DNA of 18,827 nucleotides, from NCBI GenBank assembly GCA_034696485.1, contig JAQIWT010000513.1, forward strand, positions 1-18,827. The letters are read 5' to 3'. The notes beneath the pieces are model-generated. The model had not been told where the DNA came from and made no database searches. It saw nothing but the letters and a program-made list of their open reading frames with translations. Source of the stretch: Isohypsibius dastychi. Lineage: Eukaryota > Tardigrada > Eutardigrada > Parachela > Isohypsibiidae. Every line of letters starts with the position of its first letter. Position 1 is the first letter of the stretch. This document shows positions 10,005 through 18,827 of the stretch, piece by piece. The translations under genes and the position numbers were made by a program.

Positions 10005-10142
10005 CCTTGGACGTTCATATCGCATTCGGTTGGCTGTTTCATCAGCTGCTTTACTTTTTGCGTGATAACTTTGTTTAGACCGCTGTTCTCTCTTATTAAT
10101 CTTGTTCATGAAGTAAAAATATGAGTTTCCCATGATTTCAGA

Positions 10143-10148
10143 AATAAA
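10143..10148 (+). terminator. Poly(A) signal of PHB2 (proximal)
   Basis: AATAAA 139 nt after the PHB2 stop codon. A second AATAAA lies at 10285-10290, only 14 nt from the LZIC stop codon on the other strand. Either or both may be used. The 10005-10303 gap holds only these signals and a TATCGATA palindrome (10228-10235). Confidence 0.6.
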
Positions 10149-10303
10149 AACCGGAATATTTTGGTTGCACTGATGGTCAATCTTATAAATCGAATCTGCA
10201 TTCAAAATAGCAATTTCCAGACAAAGTTATCGATACACAAATCCAGCCAATGTTCCACCGCATCAAGATAATTACATCCATTAGAATAAACTGAAACTAG
10301 ATT

Positions 10304-11316
<1,013 letters not shown>

Positions 11317-12102
11317 AATACCAAATTTGATCACGTTTCGCCTTTAGATCACGTTTCTTCTTTGCACAGAAAAGGAATGTAAAGGCGAACAAAAATCAAT
11401 TCAGCCGAATTCGATCTCGGGAACAAGAAAAACGACAACAAACGAACTCACCTGCCCTGACTGCAACAAGGGGTGCACATAAATTTTGCCGCTACCATTA
11501 AGGGGTACAGTTGTCGCCTTCAAACTTCGAAGTCGCTTCATCAACAGTTTTCTGAATTTGAAATCCAGGGTTTCCTGCCCGATACAGCCCCTAAAATCAT
11601 AACGACTGAAAAATTTCAGTCATCGTAACGGCTGAAATTTCACCGAAGCAAAGCCGAAAAGATTTACAGCAAAAACACACACATCGTTGACGGGCAAGCC
11701 ACGAGGTCATCTACAGAAGGCTCTTTATTCAGTCAGAGAGGGCGCTGCAGTCTGCTTTGTTTACTGCTCTGAAATCTGAATACGCGATACAGACAGCCAC
11801 GTTCTGAAGATTTCCAGATCAGTTTTCTTGCAAGTGTTATATTTCATTTATTCTCCCTTTAGCGACTTATATCGATAATTTGATAGATTAAACAACATCC
11901 TTATAATTCTACGTGACAACTGAGTTCCGCCGTCCCTAAAGAGCTATATACCCGGAAGCCAGCATGGAGAAATACGGAGGTTCACTTTTTTTGCTCATTG
12001 CGGATTTTCGTTAACATTCGATGTTGGTGACTGAAGAACGTTGATAAAGTGTAGCTAAGTCAGCCGAGGATCGCACGGAGGAGAATCAAGCTTGCATATA
12101 AA
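11317..12102. promoter_or_regulatory. Divergent promoter region of LZIC and the SLC38A10-like gene
   Basis: 786 bp between two start codons. On the LZIC side, an exon-like stretch ends at a GTGAGT donor (11451-11446) and includes an upstream ATG (11541-11539) with 30 open codons before it. On the transporter side, TATATA (11945-11950) precedes ACCCGGAAG, and two short upstream frames occur: 11964-12014 (16 codons) and 12021-12044 (7 codons). TATCGATA (11870-11877) matches the DREF-binding DRE. GAGAGGGCGCTGCAG near 11736-11750 is a weak CTCF-like sequence. Confidence 0.5.
11604..11621. repeat. Short perfect hairpin in the LZIC upstream region
   Basis: GACTGAAA, two A residues, TTTCAGTC: an 8-bp perfect inverted repeat. 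A related word, AACGGCTGAAATTT, follows immediately (11627-11640), so CTGAAA occurs three times within 40 nt counting both strands. It may be a dimeric protein-binding site or an element of the LZIC 5' leader. Confidence 0.4.
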
Positions 12103-15100
12103 ATGGAGAAGTTCCTGATTCCTCGCAAAATTGTGTCTTCCTCGAAGTCGGATATCCCGAATGTTCTAAACATGGTTAGTAAAATAAGTCTGAAATTTTC
12201 AAAAACGTCTCACGGAAAAATGGTGATGTTTATTTCTTGCAGACGAACAGCATTATCGGTGTGAGTGGTCAAAGTTTGTGAATATATTTCCTGATGTGAA
12301 ATGCATGTTTAATGTATTTCCATTTTATTTCAGGTGAGCATTTTAGCAATGCCCTGGTCATTCTCGCAGGTTGTTTCAAATCTTTGGTCTTCTGTATATT
12401 TTTCAGGAGAGTATCATATTTGATTTGATTTCAAGGTTGGAATTGGTATGGCCAGTTTGTTGCTGTTGATCGGCGCCATCGCCACGAAAATGGCCTGCCA
12501 TCTTCTCCTTTCTTGCTTGGATCAAGCATATTCCTCAACTTTACCGAATCTCTACCCGGCTAGCTTCGAGTTCCTCGGTGTGTATGATGAGGATATACAT
12601 TAATCTTTCAGTGGTCTTTCAATATTGTCCTTGTATTTTTTCAGCCTTGAATGTTCTGGGGAAACGCGGGAAGCTTTTGGTCGAATTATCGTAAGTACTC
12701 TGTCGCTTCCGGTTGACCGATAAAATCGAGTATTTTTGAGTTTTATGCTTTCCAGAACAATTGGATATCTTCTAGGAGTATGCATCGCATTTCTGGTGGT
12801 GATGGGCGATATGATGCCTCAGATGGCCACACAGCTTCTTGGTTTGCCGGTGAGGTTTCACGCCAAGATAGCAAGAGAAACTACAAAGGAATATAAGTAA
12901 AGTAAATGTGATTTAAAACATTACAAAAATAATAATCCCGTAAATGATCCAAGAACAACAGCTGATCCGTACTCAAAATGACAGAATATTAAGCAGCCCC
13001 AGTTCCCCGGGGAGAAAACCGACTTGTTTAATTTGAGGTAGCAACTGAATTTTGTTTTGACAAAAAACACACATAAGATGTGTATATTAGATGCATATAT
13101 ATATTACTTGCATATACTTGCATATAAAAAGCTTACAAAACCGTAAGAAAACTTACAAAACTCGGGAGTTGGCTTGACCTTTCTATTTTCACAGGAAGAT
13201 TGGGTATCCCGAACAACTTTGCTCATCCTAATAACTTTCGGGATTGCACTTCCCCTAAGCTTGATTCAACGGATGGAAATGCTGTACAGCCTTTCTGCGG
13301 TTTCCGTAACTTTCTATTTACTGTTCCTGCTCAAGGTAGGATATCGCTTCCGGTCTATCTGAAACAGCCGGTTGGTTTTCCACAGCAATCTTTGCAGATA
13401 TTTTATGAAGCGTTCAGTTCGGAATCGTCTTGGAACTTGGAGTCATTGCCATTTTGGAGGACCAGCAATTTTTTGGTTGTGTTACCAATATTTCTCACCG
13501 GTCTTTCTTGTCAGACGTACGTAGTGCTTTTTAACAGTTTTTCCGAAATATGGACTGTTCTTATATTTTTTCCCTATTGTAGGCAGGTTTTTGTTATATA
13601 CGACTCACTTGAAAGAGGATCTAGCTCGGAGAGGATGAACGGGATTATATCCGATTCCGTCAACTTCTGCTTTGTTCTCTACTGGTTTGTAGGTTCAAAA
13701 ATCTTGTCTTGTTTTTTTCAGTTCTCTTTTCAAGAGGATAACTCTGAGAGTAATTTGTAGGTTGGGTTATTTGGATTCCTGGCGTTCGGAGAGAAAACAA
13801 ACGGCGATATTCTTGTCAACTTCGACTCATCCTTGGCCAGCAATCTCATAAAGCTCTTCTATATGATCACCGTCGCCATCTCATTTCCTCTGTAAGGTTT
13901 TTAAGGAATTTTCTTGGGGTAAACAATTCGAACTAACCGTGTCACGTATTATTCCGTTTTTTCGGATGACTGGAAAAACTGTTATAGAAAACATTGTTTC
14001 AGTGTCTGGGGTTTTAGGCAATCCTTACTGATTTTCCTTATTTTCCTTACTTCCTTTTTTTAGATGCATTTTTCCATGCCGGCGAAGTGTTGATACACTC
14101 ATATTCTATTCCGTATGTTGCATCGCAGAAAATCATTTTTGAATGCGGAATTAATATTTTTTTATTTAGGAATACAGCAGCAGACCAGACGAGTCGTCAT
14201 TCTCCGAAAAGGTTGCCCATCATGATGAATCTTAAGATTTCTCCGCAGCTGTTCTACGGTGTCACTTCATTTTTCAGGCTGGAATTTCAGAGCCATTTCC
14301 CGGCGGGACGTTTTTTGCCAATCGCTTTACGGTGATTACAATCGGTCTTATCCTCATCATTCTTCTTGCCGCAATCTTTATTCCAAACAGTAAGCAATTT
14401 GTTGTTTTTCGTTCCAAGTAACTTCGACGTATATGAAAATATTCCGCGACTCGCGCTGTTACTATGAATGATTTATTTGATTTTACAACATGAATTTAAT
14501 CTGACCAAATGAAGAGTGTAATACTGTTTGTAGTTGAGACGATCTTGAATCTCAGCGGCTCCACCATGGGATCACTCATATGTTTCCTTTTCCCTGCCGC
14601 TATTGCCTACAAGGTCCACTCTCAAACCAATCTCAACAAAGGGGAAATCATTCCTGTCTGCTGGGTATTTTTTCCCCATGAATAATTTACCTGGTATTGC
14701 AGTAACAAGTTATGTTCAACAGGTGATTTTCACGATCGGAGTAATCGTCGGAGTGAGCTGTTTTTTTCATTTTATTTTTTGGTCAAACAATGAAGTGATA
14801 TCTCCTGCTCACGAATCGCCTGCTTTCAAATAATCGAATTTTTGGAGACAGAATTCTATAACTGCGGATGTGCAAGTTTCCGTCAGATAATTTCTATTTG
14901 GGGAAATTTTACAGTAGTGTTCTTGTAATGATAAAGAACTTTGAGTTTTCTGAAATCAGCGTTTACAATGCCGGCTTTTTAATTTTTCCATTCACGATTG
15001 CGATCTTGTCAGGAAATCCGCCTGGTTCACCAAACCACGGGCAAGCGATGTTGAAACCAGAAAAGGTGTTTAACTTTGATTACTGATGAGCTGCATTTCT

Positions 15101-15286
15101 TTGCAATGCCACTCAAACAGAACCAAAGACAACCAACTTCTCATCCATCCGACCAGCCGGTATGTCTAGCAACCTTTCCAGCTCACAGCTTTCGACATTG
15201 TAGACACCGTACCTAATCCTCGCTTCCATGCTCGCTCGATAGCTTCAAGGTCCAAATCTATCCACGGGGGGAGAAACTTTGATTAA
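12103..15286 (+). CDS. SLC38A10-like amino acid transporter
   Basis: Member of the AAAP/SLC38 family, closest in recall to human SLC38A10; such proteins carry neutral amino acids across membranes. Nineteen exons: 12103-12174, 12243-12260, 12334-12369, 12436-12577, 12645-12690, 12756-12849, 13195-13335, 13398-13516, 13583-13688, 13761-13891, 14064-14112, 14170-14211, 14278-14389, 14534-14664, 14723-14752, 14887-14924, 15013-15065, 15121-15159, 15204-15286. Phases agree throughout, giving 493 residues and about 11 membrane segments. Signatures in order: TNSIIGVSILAMPWSFSQ, LGKRGKLLVELSTIGYLLG, FGIALPLSL, YDSLE, VGLFGFLAFGEKTNGDIL, FPCRRSVDTL, IPNIETILNLSGSTMGSLI. The C-terminal tail is about 58 residues, basic and Ser-rich, far shorter than in vertebrate SLC38A10. 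Exon 12 ends on a weak donor (GTTGCC). The end is the least certain part: reading through the 14753 donor would instead stop at 14833. Confidence 0.88.
13106..13161 (+). repeat. Short direct repeats in the longest transporter intron
   Basis: ACTTGCATAT is repeated exactly in tandem (13106-13115, 13116-13125). CTTACAAAAC then occurs twice (13132-13141, 13152-13161). They lie in the 345-nt intron 6 of the SLC38A10-like gene. CTTGCATATAAAA in this block (13117-13129) also occurs directly at the gene's start codon (12091-12103). Confidence 0.6.
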
Positions 15287-15434
15287 GACAATATGTCCAA
15301 CAACTGAACAGAATGAAATACCAAAAACAGCAATTTTGAGAACCAGTTCTGAAAACTTTATTATAAGCTTTGCAACTTTAAAATTATTATAAATGTGTTT
15401 GAACGATTTAATGAATGATATTCAGTATTGTTTG
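15287..15434. other. Gap between convergent gene ends
   Basis: AT-rich DNA with no open frame of note, between the stop codon of the SLC38A10-like gene and the minus-strand open frames to the right. A minus-strand AATAAA at 15362-15357 could end transcripts from the right. No canonical plus-strand hexamer for the transporter was found here. Confidence 0.4.
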
Positions 15435-15582
15435 CTAGTAGGTGCCGGATATGAAATTTCCCTTCCTGCGAATATAACCCAAAAGTGGCCCATACCTATG
15501 AATGTGAAGATTGCCCACAATCTTGCCATCGAAACCATATGCGATCTGCAATCTGATCATCATTCAAGCTTCCGGTGAACTC
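15435..15582 (-). other. Minus-strand open frames, possible terminal exon
   Basis: After a strong acceptor (TTTTTTGCAG) the minus strand from 15582 is open in phase 0 for 28 codons (EFTGSLNDDQIADRIWF...) to a TAG at 15498-15496. An overlapping ATG frame (15563-15435, 42 codons) reads MMIRLQIAYGFDGKIVGNLH and ends NFISGTY. A minus-strand AATAAA lies 73 nt beyond the latter. One of these may be the last exon of the unknown gene at 15842-16578, but its phase does not decide between them. Nothing recognised. Confidence 0.2.
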
Positions 15583-15841
15583 CTGCAAAAAACTCGAACA
15601 TATCTAGGCTGCTAGATGAGACGCGGCAAAATGCCAACCGGAACGAAAAGTGCCACATTGCATCTAAAAAAGGCGTAGCTTCAGCCAGGTGTGCAAAGCT
15701 GGTCCAAAAACGTCAACGTTGAAAAAGGGGGTGGAGATAATATCGAGATAATATATCAATTCATATTCAAAATAATACCATGAAAATCTCCTAGTTTGAG
15801 ACAAAACTGAACCAGAAAAAGGTAAGTGAAATTTGACTTAC

Positions 15842-16578
15842 AATTTCTCCGATCAACGTTGGCATTTCTGGCCACGATGATATATGATAAGAACACCTGG
15901 AGTTCCTGCAAAAAAAGAAACAAAAGCTGCGATGAATAAAAAGATAATTAGAACACTGGAATATGAACTTTGCATGCACAAGTAAAAATCCAGGCACCGG
16001 AAACGACCGCGGACTTGTTGCTCCTTCCCGGACGCAATCGCAACATAAAGGCGGGTTGCTCCTGCAAATAAAAATCAAACATATTGAACATTAAATTCAG
16101 CCTCACTTGCAAAAGACCAGAAACTCTTACTCGCAGAATATTTTCCAAAGTCGAATAATTTCCGGCGAAAGCTGAAGAAGATGGCACGACGAATGAAGTG
16201 AAATAAAGGTGGAAGGAAAATATTTCTCCACGACAGCACTTTGGCGAGATGATGATTATTCAACGTGGCAAAGCAAGCGCAGGCAGCCTTTGATTTCAAT
16301 CGGCAGTCGTCGGTTCGGTTAGTTGAGGTTGAGGCAGACTTGAAACTTGTCGATCGAGGTTGAGTTGAGGTAAGCTCTTCCTTCCTTCTAGTATGGTTTC
16401 AATGGCGCAATTTGCACAAACGCTACAAGGAAAGGGAAAGAGATGGACACGGCGCCTGAAACGAGTTTTAAACGACGAGCTTCAAGTTGACTCCCCTTTC
16501 GAGTTTCAGCTCATAATTTTCGCTTTCCATTTCAATTCATACCGCACAGCCACCCAGACCAGACGCGAAGACGGCCAT
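15842..16578 (-). CDS. Hypothetical multi-exon gene, product unknown
   Basis: Splice signals on the minus strand suggest exons 16578-16543 (MAVFASGLGGCA, donor GTATGA), 16171-16131 (acceptor CTTCTTCAG after a pyrimidine-rich tract, donor GTAAGA), 16061-15998 (acceptor TTTGCAG, donor GTGCCT) and 15905-15842 (acceptor TTTTTTTGCAG, donor GTAAGT). One phase-consistent reading gives LSPEIIRLWKIFCE, then SNPPLCCDCVREGATSPRSF, then ELQVFLSYIIVARNANVDRR, at least 68 residues. Two other readings also stay open across these short exons, so the frame is not settled. The 3' end is unknown: 15666-15664, 15498-15496 and 15437-15435 are candidate stops. It could equally be a spliced non-coding RNA. No family recognised. 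Confidence 0.27.
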
Positions 16579-16590
16579 TCTAAACTTTGA
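16393..16590 (+). other. Plus-strand open frame, 65 codons
   Basis: An ATG frame after a pyrimidine-rich AG, starting MVSMAQFAQTLQGKGKRWTR and ending in a basic segment. It is antisense to the proposed first exon of the minus-strand unknown gene. A plus-strand AATAAA occurs at 16949-16954. No family recognised; it may be chance. Confidence 0.15.
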
Positions 16591-17637
16591 ACTATTCGTC
16601 TATCTACGTAATCGGGCGAGCAGAGTAGACACAGACTCTTGCCACGCAAAATGCAATTTGGAAATTGACTTCTAAGAGATGGAGCTACCAACTTACATGA
16701 CCGGCTAAAAGGTTAAATGCTGAGTGATGTAAATCACAAATCTCAGAAAAAAATCTTGATACGTACTCAATAGCAACCAGAGCTAACTTTCTGATACGAT
16801 ACGAGCTTAATTGAAGATTTGGGAATAAGTTATGGTTTAAATTACAAGTTACGAAAGGAGACTAAAGAAAATAAGTTTCCAGAAAGTGACCCATCCGGCG
16901 AAAAAGACAGAAAAACGGCTCTTGAAGACAACCGTTCCCATTTTTTTGAATAAAACTACAGGGAGTGAAAAGAAATATTTCGATTATATGGATCAAAAAT
17001 ATCCTACCGAAAGATGACTGATCATCATTGAAACGGACTATGGCTCATAATCAGCTGAAAACTATGAAGGTCATCCCACCGGCTTTAAAATATTCTGCAT
17101 AAAAATTAAAAATCTAAGAAATGATATTCGTGCGAATAACTGATATCTACGCTGTCATACACCATCAGAATTCAGTAACCCCGAACAGCCAGTCGTTTCC
17201 GGTTTTCATTTGAAAATTATCAGCCGAGCTGGCATTCGAGACATTCGAATCAATAATCCAAACCGGTTACAAACTCACCATCTAAATCAATTCAAACCCC
17301 AAACCAAAAGAAAAATAAATAAAATTGATCAACTCAAAATTTTCCACCAGCCAAACAACTCTATCATACAAAGAGGAAAAGCATGCTCTTCAAAAAAAGA
17401 TGCCTATCAGCCAAATAAAATAATAAGTTACTGTTTGCTTATCTGAATCTCGACGATTGCGGACGAAGGAGAAGAATCACACACCGGAAGTCAGTCACCG
17501 AGGGAATATTGCTGGACCGGACGCCAGAAACTTTGTTCCCGTATCAGCTTGAAAAGCCCAGCATGTATAGAACGAGATTGTTCGTAATTTTTGGCAGCAA
17601 AGTCAGGGAATCAGCAATGCCGACAGTTCCGTGCTTG
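16591..17637. other. Gene-poor stretch, including the RFK 3' region
   Basis: No supported gene. The DNA is AT-rich with short scattered open frames. One from about 17210 to 17446 (plus) is Asn/Lys/Gln-rich, as expected of AT-rich non-coding sequence. AATAAA words on the plus strand occur at 16949-16954 and around 17313-17322. ACCGGAAG lies at 17483-17490. No canonical minus-strand poly(A) hexamer for riboflavin kinase was seen. Confidence 0.4.
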
Positions 17638-18392
17638 TCACTCAAAAAAGGGATGGTTCTGGAGCTGCAGCGCATCGGGCTCTTTCAGCTTCTGTTCCGC
17701 AAATGCTATATCACTCTGAATTGCAGTTATTAATTCTTCTGCAAATAAAATACCATGAAATAAAGCGAGAGATGGACATGAAGCATTCGGATTCAGCGAA
17801 CCTAAAGAGGAATATTTCTCCATCGAACGGATAAAACCGACAACTGCAACTCGAAGTAAACTGCCGTAGAAATCCTCATCAAATTTGTGCAAAACATGTG
17901 TTTCCTGAAAGTAGAAACGTGTCAAAAAATCAAACCGAAACCTATTCGTTAATCGCGAAAAAAATGATCGCAAATTTAGAACGAAGTCATCAAACAAATG
18001 AAAAGTACTAACATTAAACCGCCGAATTAAAAAAATTGGACGACTTTATTTACTGTAGCAAGAACAATGTTTTCTTTATTCTAATTTCATTCACCATTGT
18101 TTTGATGGTGTTGTGAAAATGTGGATTCCATCCAACGCTCAAAACCATTTGATAAACAGGACCGTCGTCAATGTTTGCCCATCCGTAATAAACTCCAGTG
18201 TCCAGCGATTTCGGTAAAGCTTCCACAACTTCAGAGGGAAAATTAGCTGCAATTCATCAAGTCAAGTGATGTACAGAAACGGTTGTGAGAATAAAACGAA
18301 CCGGTTGGAATTCCCAATTCCTTGCTTCCCCGGCCGAATCCTTTCACAACTGGCCCCTTGGCGAAAAGTGGTAAGACCGATGAATCAGGCAT
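17638..18392 (-). CDS. RFK: Riboflavin kinase
   Basis: Transfers phosphate from ATP to riboflavin to make FMN, the first step to flavin cofactors. Four exons on the minus strand: 18392-18302, 18246-18095, 17904-17802, 17738-17638, giving 148 residues (human 155). All phases fit and introns are 55, 190 and 63 nt. The signature [13 protein letters not shown] (residues 20-32) forms the nucleotide/flavin loop; GVYYGWA, then LSVGWNPHF, follow. [15 protein letters not shown] contains the glutamate (residue 82) that corresponds to the catalytic Glu of the human enzyme. The rest, [19 protein letters not shown] and [18 protein letters not shown], matches the family to the end. This is the stand-alone eukaryotic enzyme, without an FAD synthetase domain. 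Start chosen because it is the first ATG before the conserved loop and gives the usual N-terminal length. Confidence 0.96.
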
Positions 18393-18827
18393 CGTAAATA
18401 TATATCACCATCACAACTGGAGAATATTATCGCAGGAAATAGATAAGGTATCAGGGAACTCGGGAAGGAAATATTCAAAACTAATTTCGAATGTTTCGAA
18501 CGCAGGGGGTTTGGCGTGGGAAGGCGGAAAGGGGGAATGCATGCAATCGAGTGTGCCAAACACTTCCTACGCCGAATCGGCTGGGATATAAGCTTGCTGC
18601 CCATGAAGTAGAACTTTCCGAACAGCTCCTACCGGAAGACGGACCTGCTGCCTTGCCAGTTTGTTTCACCCCACCCTTTCTGACCTTTTGGCCAATCCAA
18701 ACTTCGCGGGTAAACTGATGATTTCATTGGGTTGATTGCGCTAAGCCCATAAGGGATGGCGATGGCGATGGTGCTGAAAATGAACCCTCTGAATATTGAC
18801 GTCACAACCATCAGTGCCATCCATTCT
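18393..18827. promoter_or_regulatory. RFK upstream region, with CRE and CCAAT
   Basis: Sequence beyond the RFK start codon to the window edge. TGACGTCA (18797-18804) is a perfect cAMP response element. CCAAT lies at 18691-18695 (plus strand) and ACCGGAAG at 18631-18638. The minus strand is open from 18820 to 18629, starting MALMVVTSIFRGFIFSTIAI with a hydrophobic stretch and then PRSLDWPKGQKGW. It could be an exon of a gene running in from the right, but splice sites are unclear and an overlapping plus-strand frame (18491-18718) is equally open. I treat it as regulatory or undecided. Confidence 0.35.

Noticed and set aside
9906-10205. Minus-strand frame of 99 codons
   Set aside because: Antisense to the last PHB2 exon and its 3' UTR, with no splice or start signal.
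14603-14833. Reading the transporter through the donor at 14753 to the TAA at 14831
   Set aside because: Possible, but splicing to 14887 gives a membrane helix that aligns better with the family and leads into three more phase-matched exons.
15734-15754. GAGATAATAT repeated with one base between copies
   Set aside because: Low-complexity AT-rich DNA; no link to a feature.

Overview
The window looks like nuclear DNA from a compact, intron-dense animal genome, most likely an invertebrate. Every recognisable gene is split by short GT-AG introns (mostly 55-240 nt). The identifiable proteins (FEN1, mitochondrial ribosomal protein L47, prohibitin-2, LZIC, an SLC38A10-type transporter, riboflavin kinase) are animal housekeeping genes, and LZIC in particular points to an animal. 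I cannot name the species. No bacterial operon, transposon, CRISPR array, tRNA or rRNA is visible.

Layout, left to right: FEN1 (+, 168-2013). A probable small secreted cysteine-rich protein (-, 2281-4210) whose long intron carries unexplained plus-strand open frames. MRPL47 (-, 4877-6731). PHB2 (+, 7113-10004), whose last intron holds a complete three-exon gene for a secreted Gly/Tyr-rich protein on the opposite strand (-, 8772-9447). LZIC (-, 10304-11316). A 19-exon SLC38A10-like amino acid transporter (+, 12103-15286). A weakly supported unknown minus-strand gene (about 15842-16578). A gene-poor stretch. Riboflavin kinase (-, 17638-18392). The right edge is promoter-like with a perfect CRE.

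Apart from two adjacent minus-strand genes (2281-4210 and MRPL47), neighbours alternate between tail-to-tail and head-to-head arrangement. FEN1 and the secreted gene converge, as do PHB2 and LZIC (opposing poly(A) signals about 13 nt apart) and the transporter and the unknown minus gene. MRPL47/PHB2 and LZIC/transporter are divergent pairs sharing 381 bp and 786 bp between start codons. MRPL47 and PHB2 both act in mitochondria, so their shared promoter may co-regulate them; riboflavin kinase supplies flavin cofactors used largely there. Otherwise the genes are functionally unrelated.

The most unusual signals are the gene nested in the PHB2 intron, a large excess of the ETS-type octamer ACCGGAAG across coding, intronic and intergenic DNA, very small exons in the transporter gene, and a plus-strand open frame at 3457-3747 broken by one TAG. 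Exon boundaries were deduced by eye from splice sites, reading phase and family similarity. No database search was possible.
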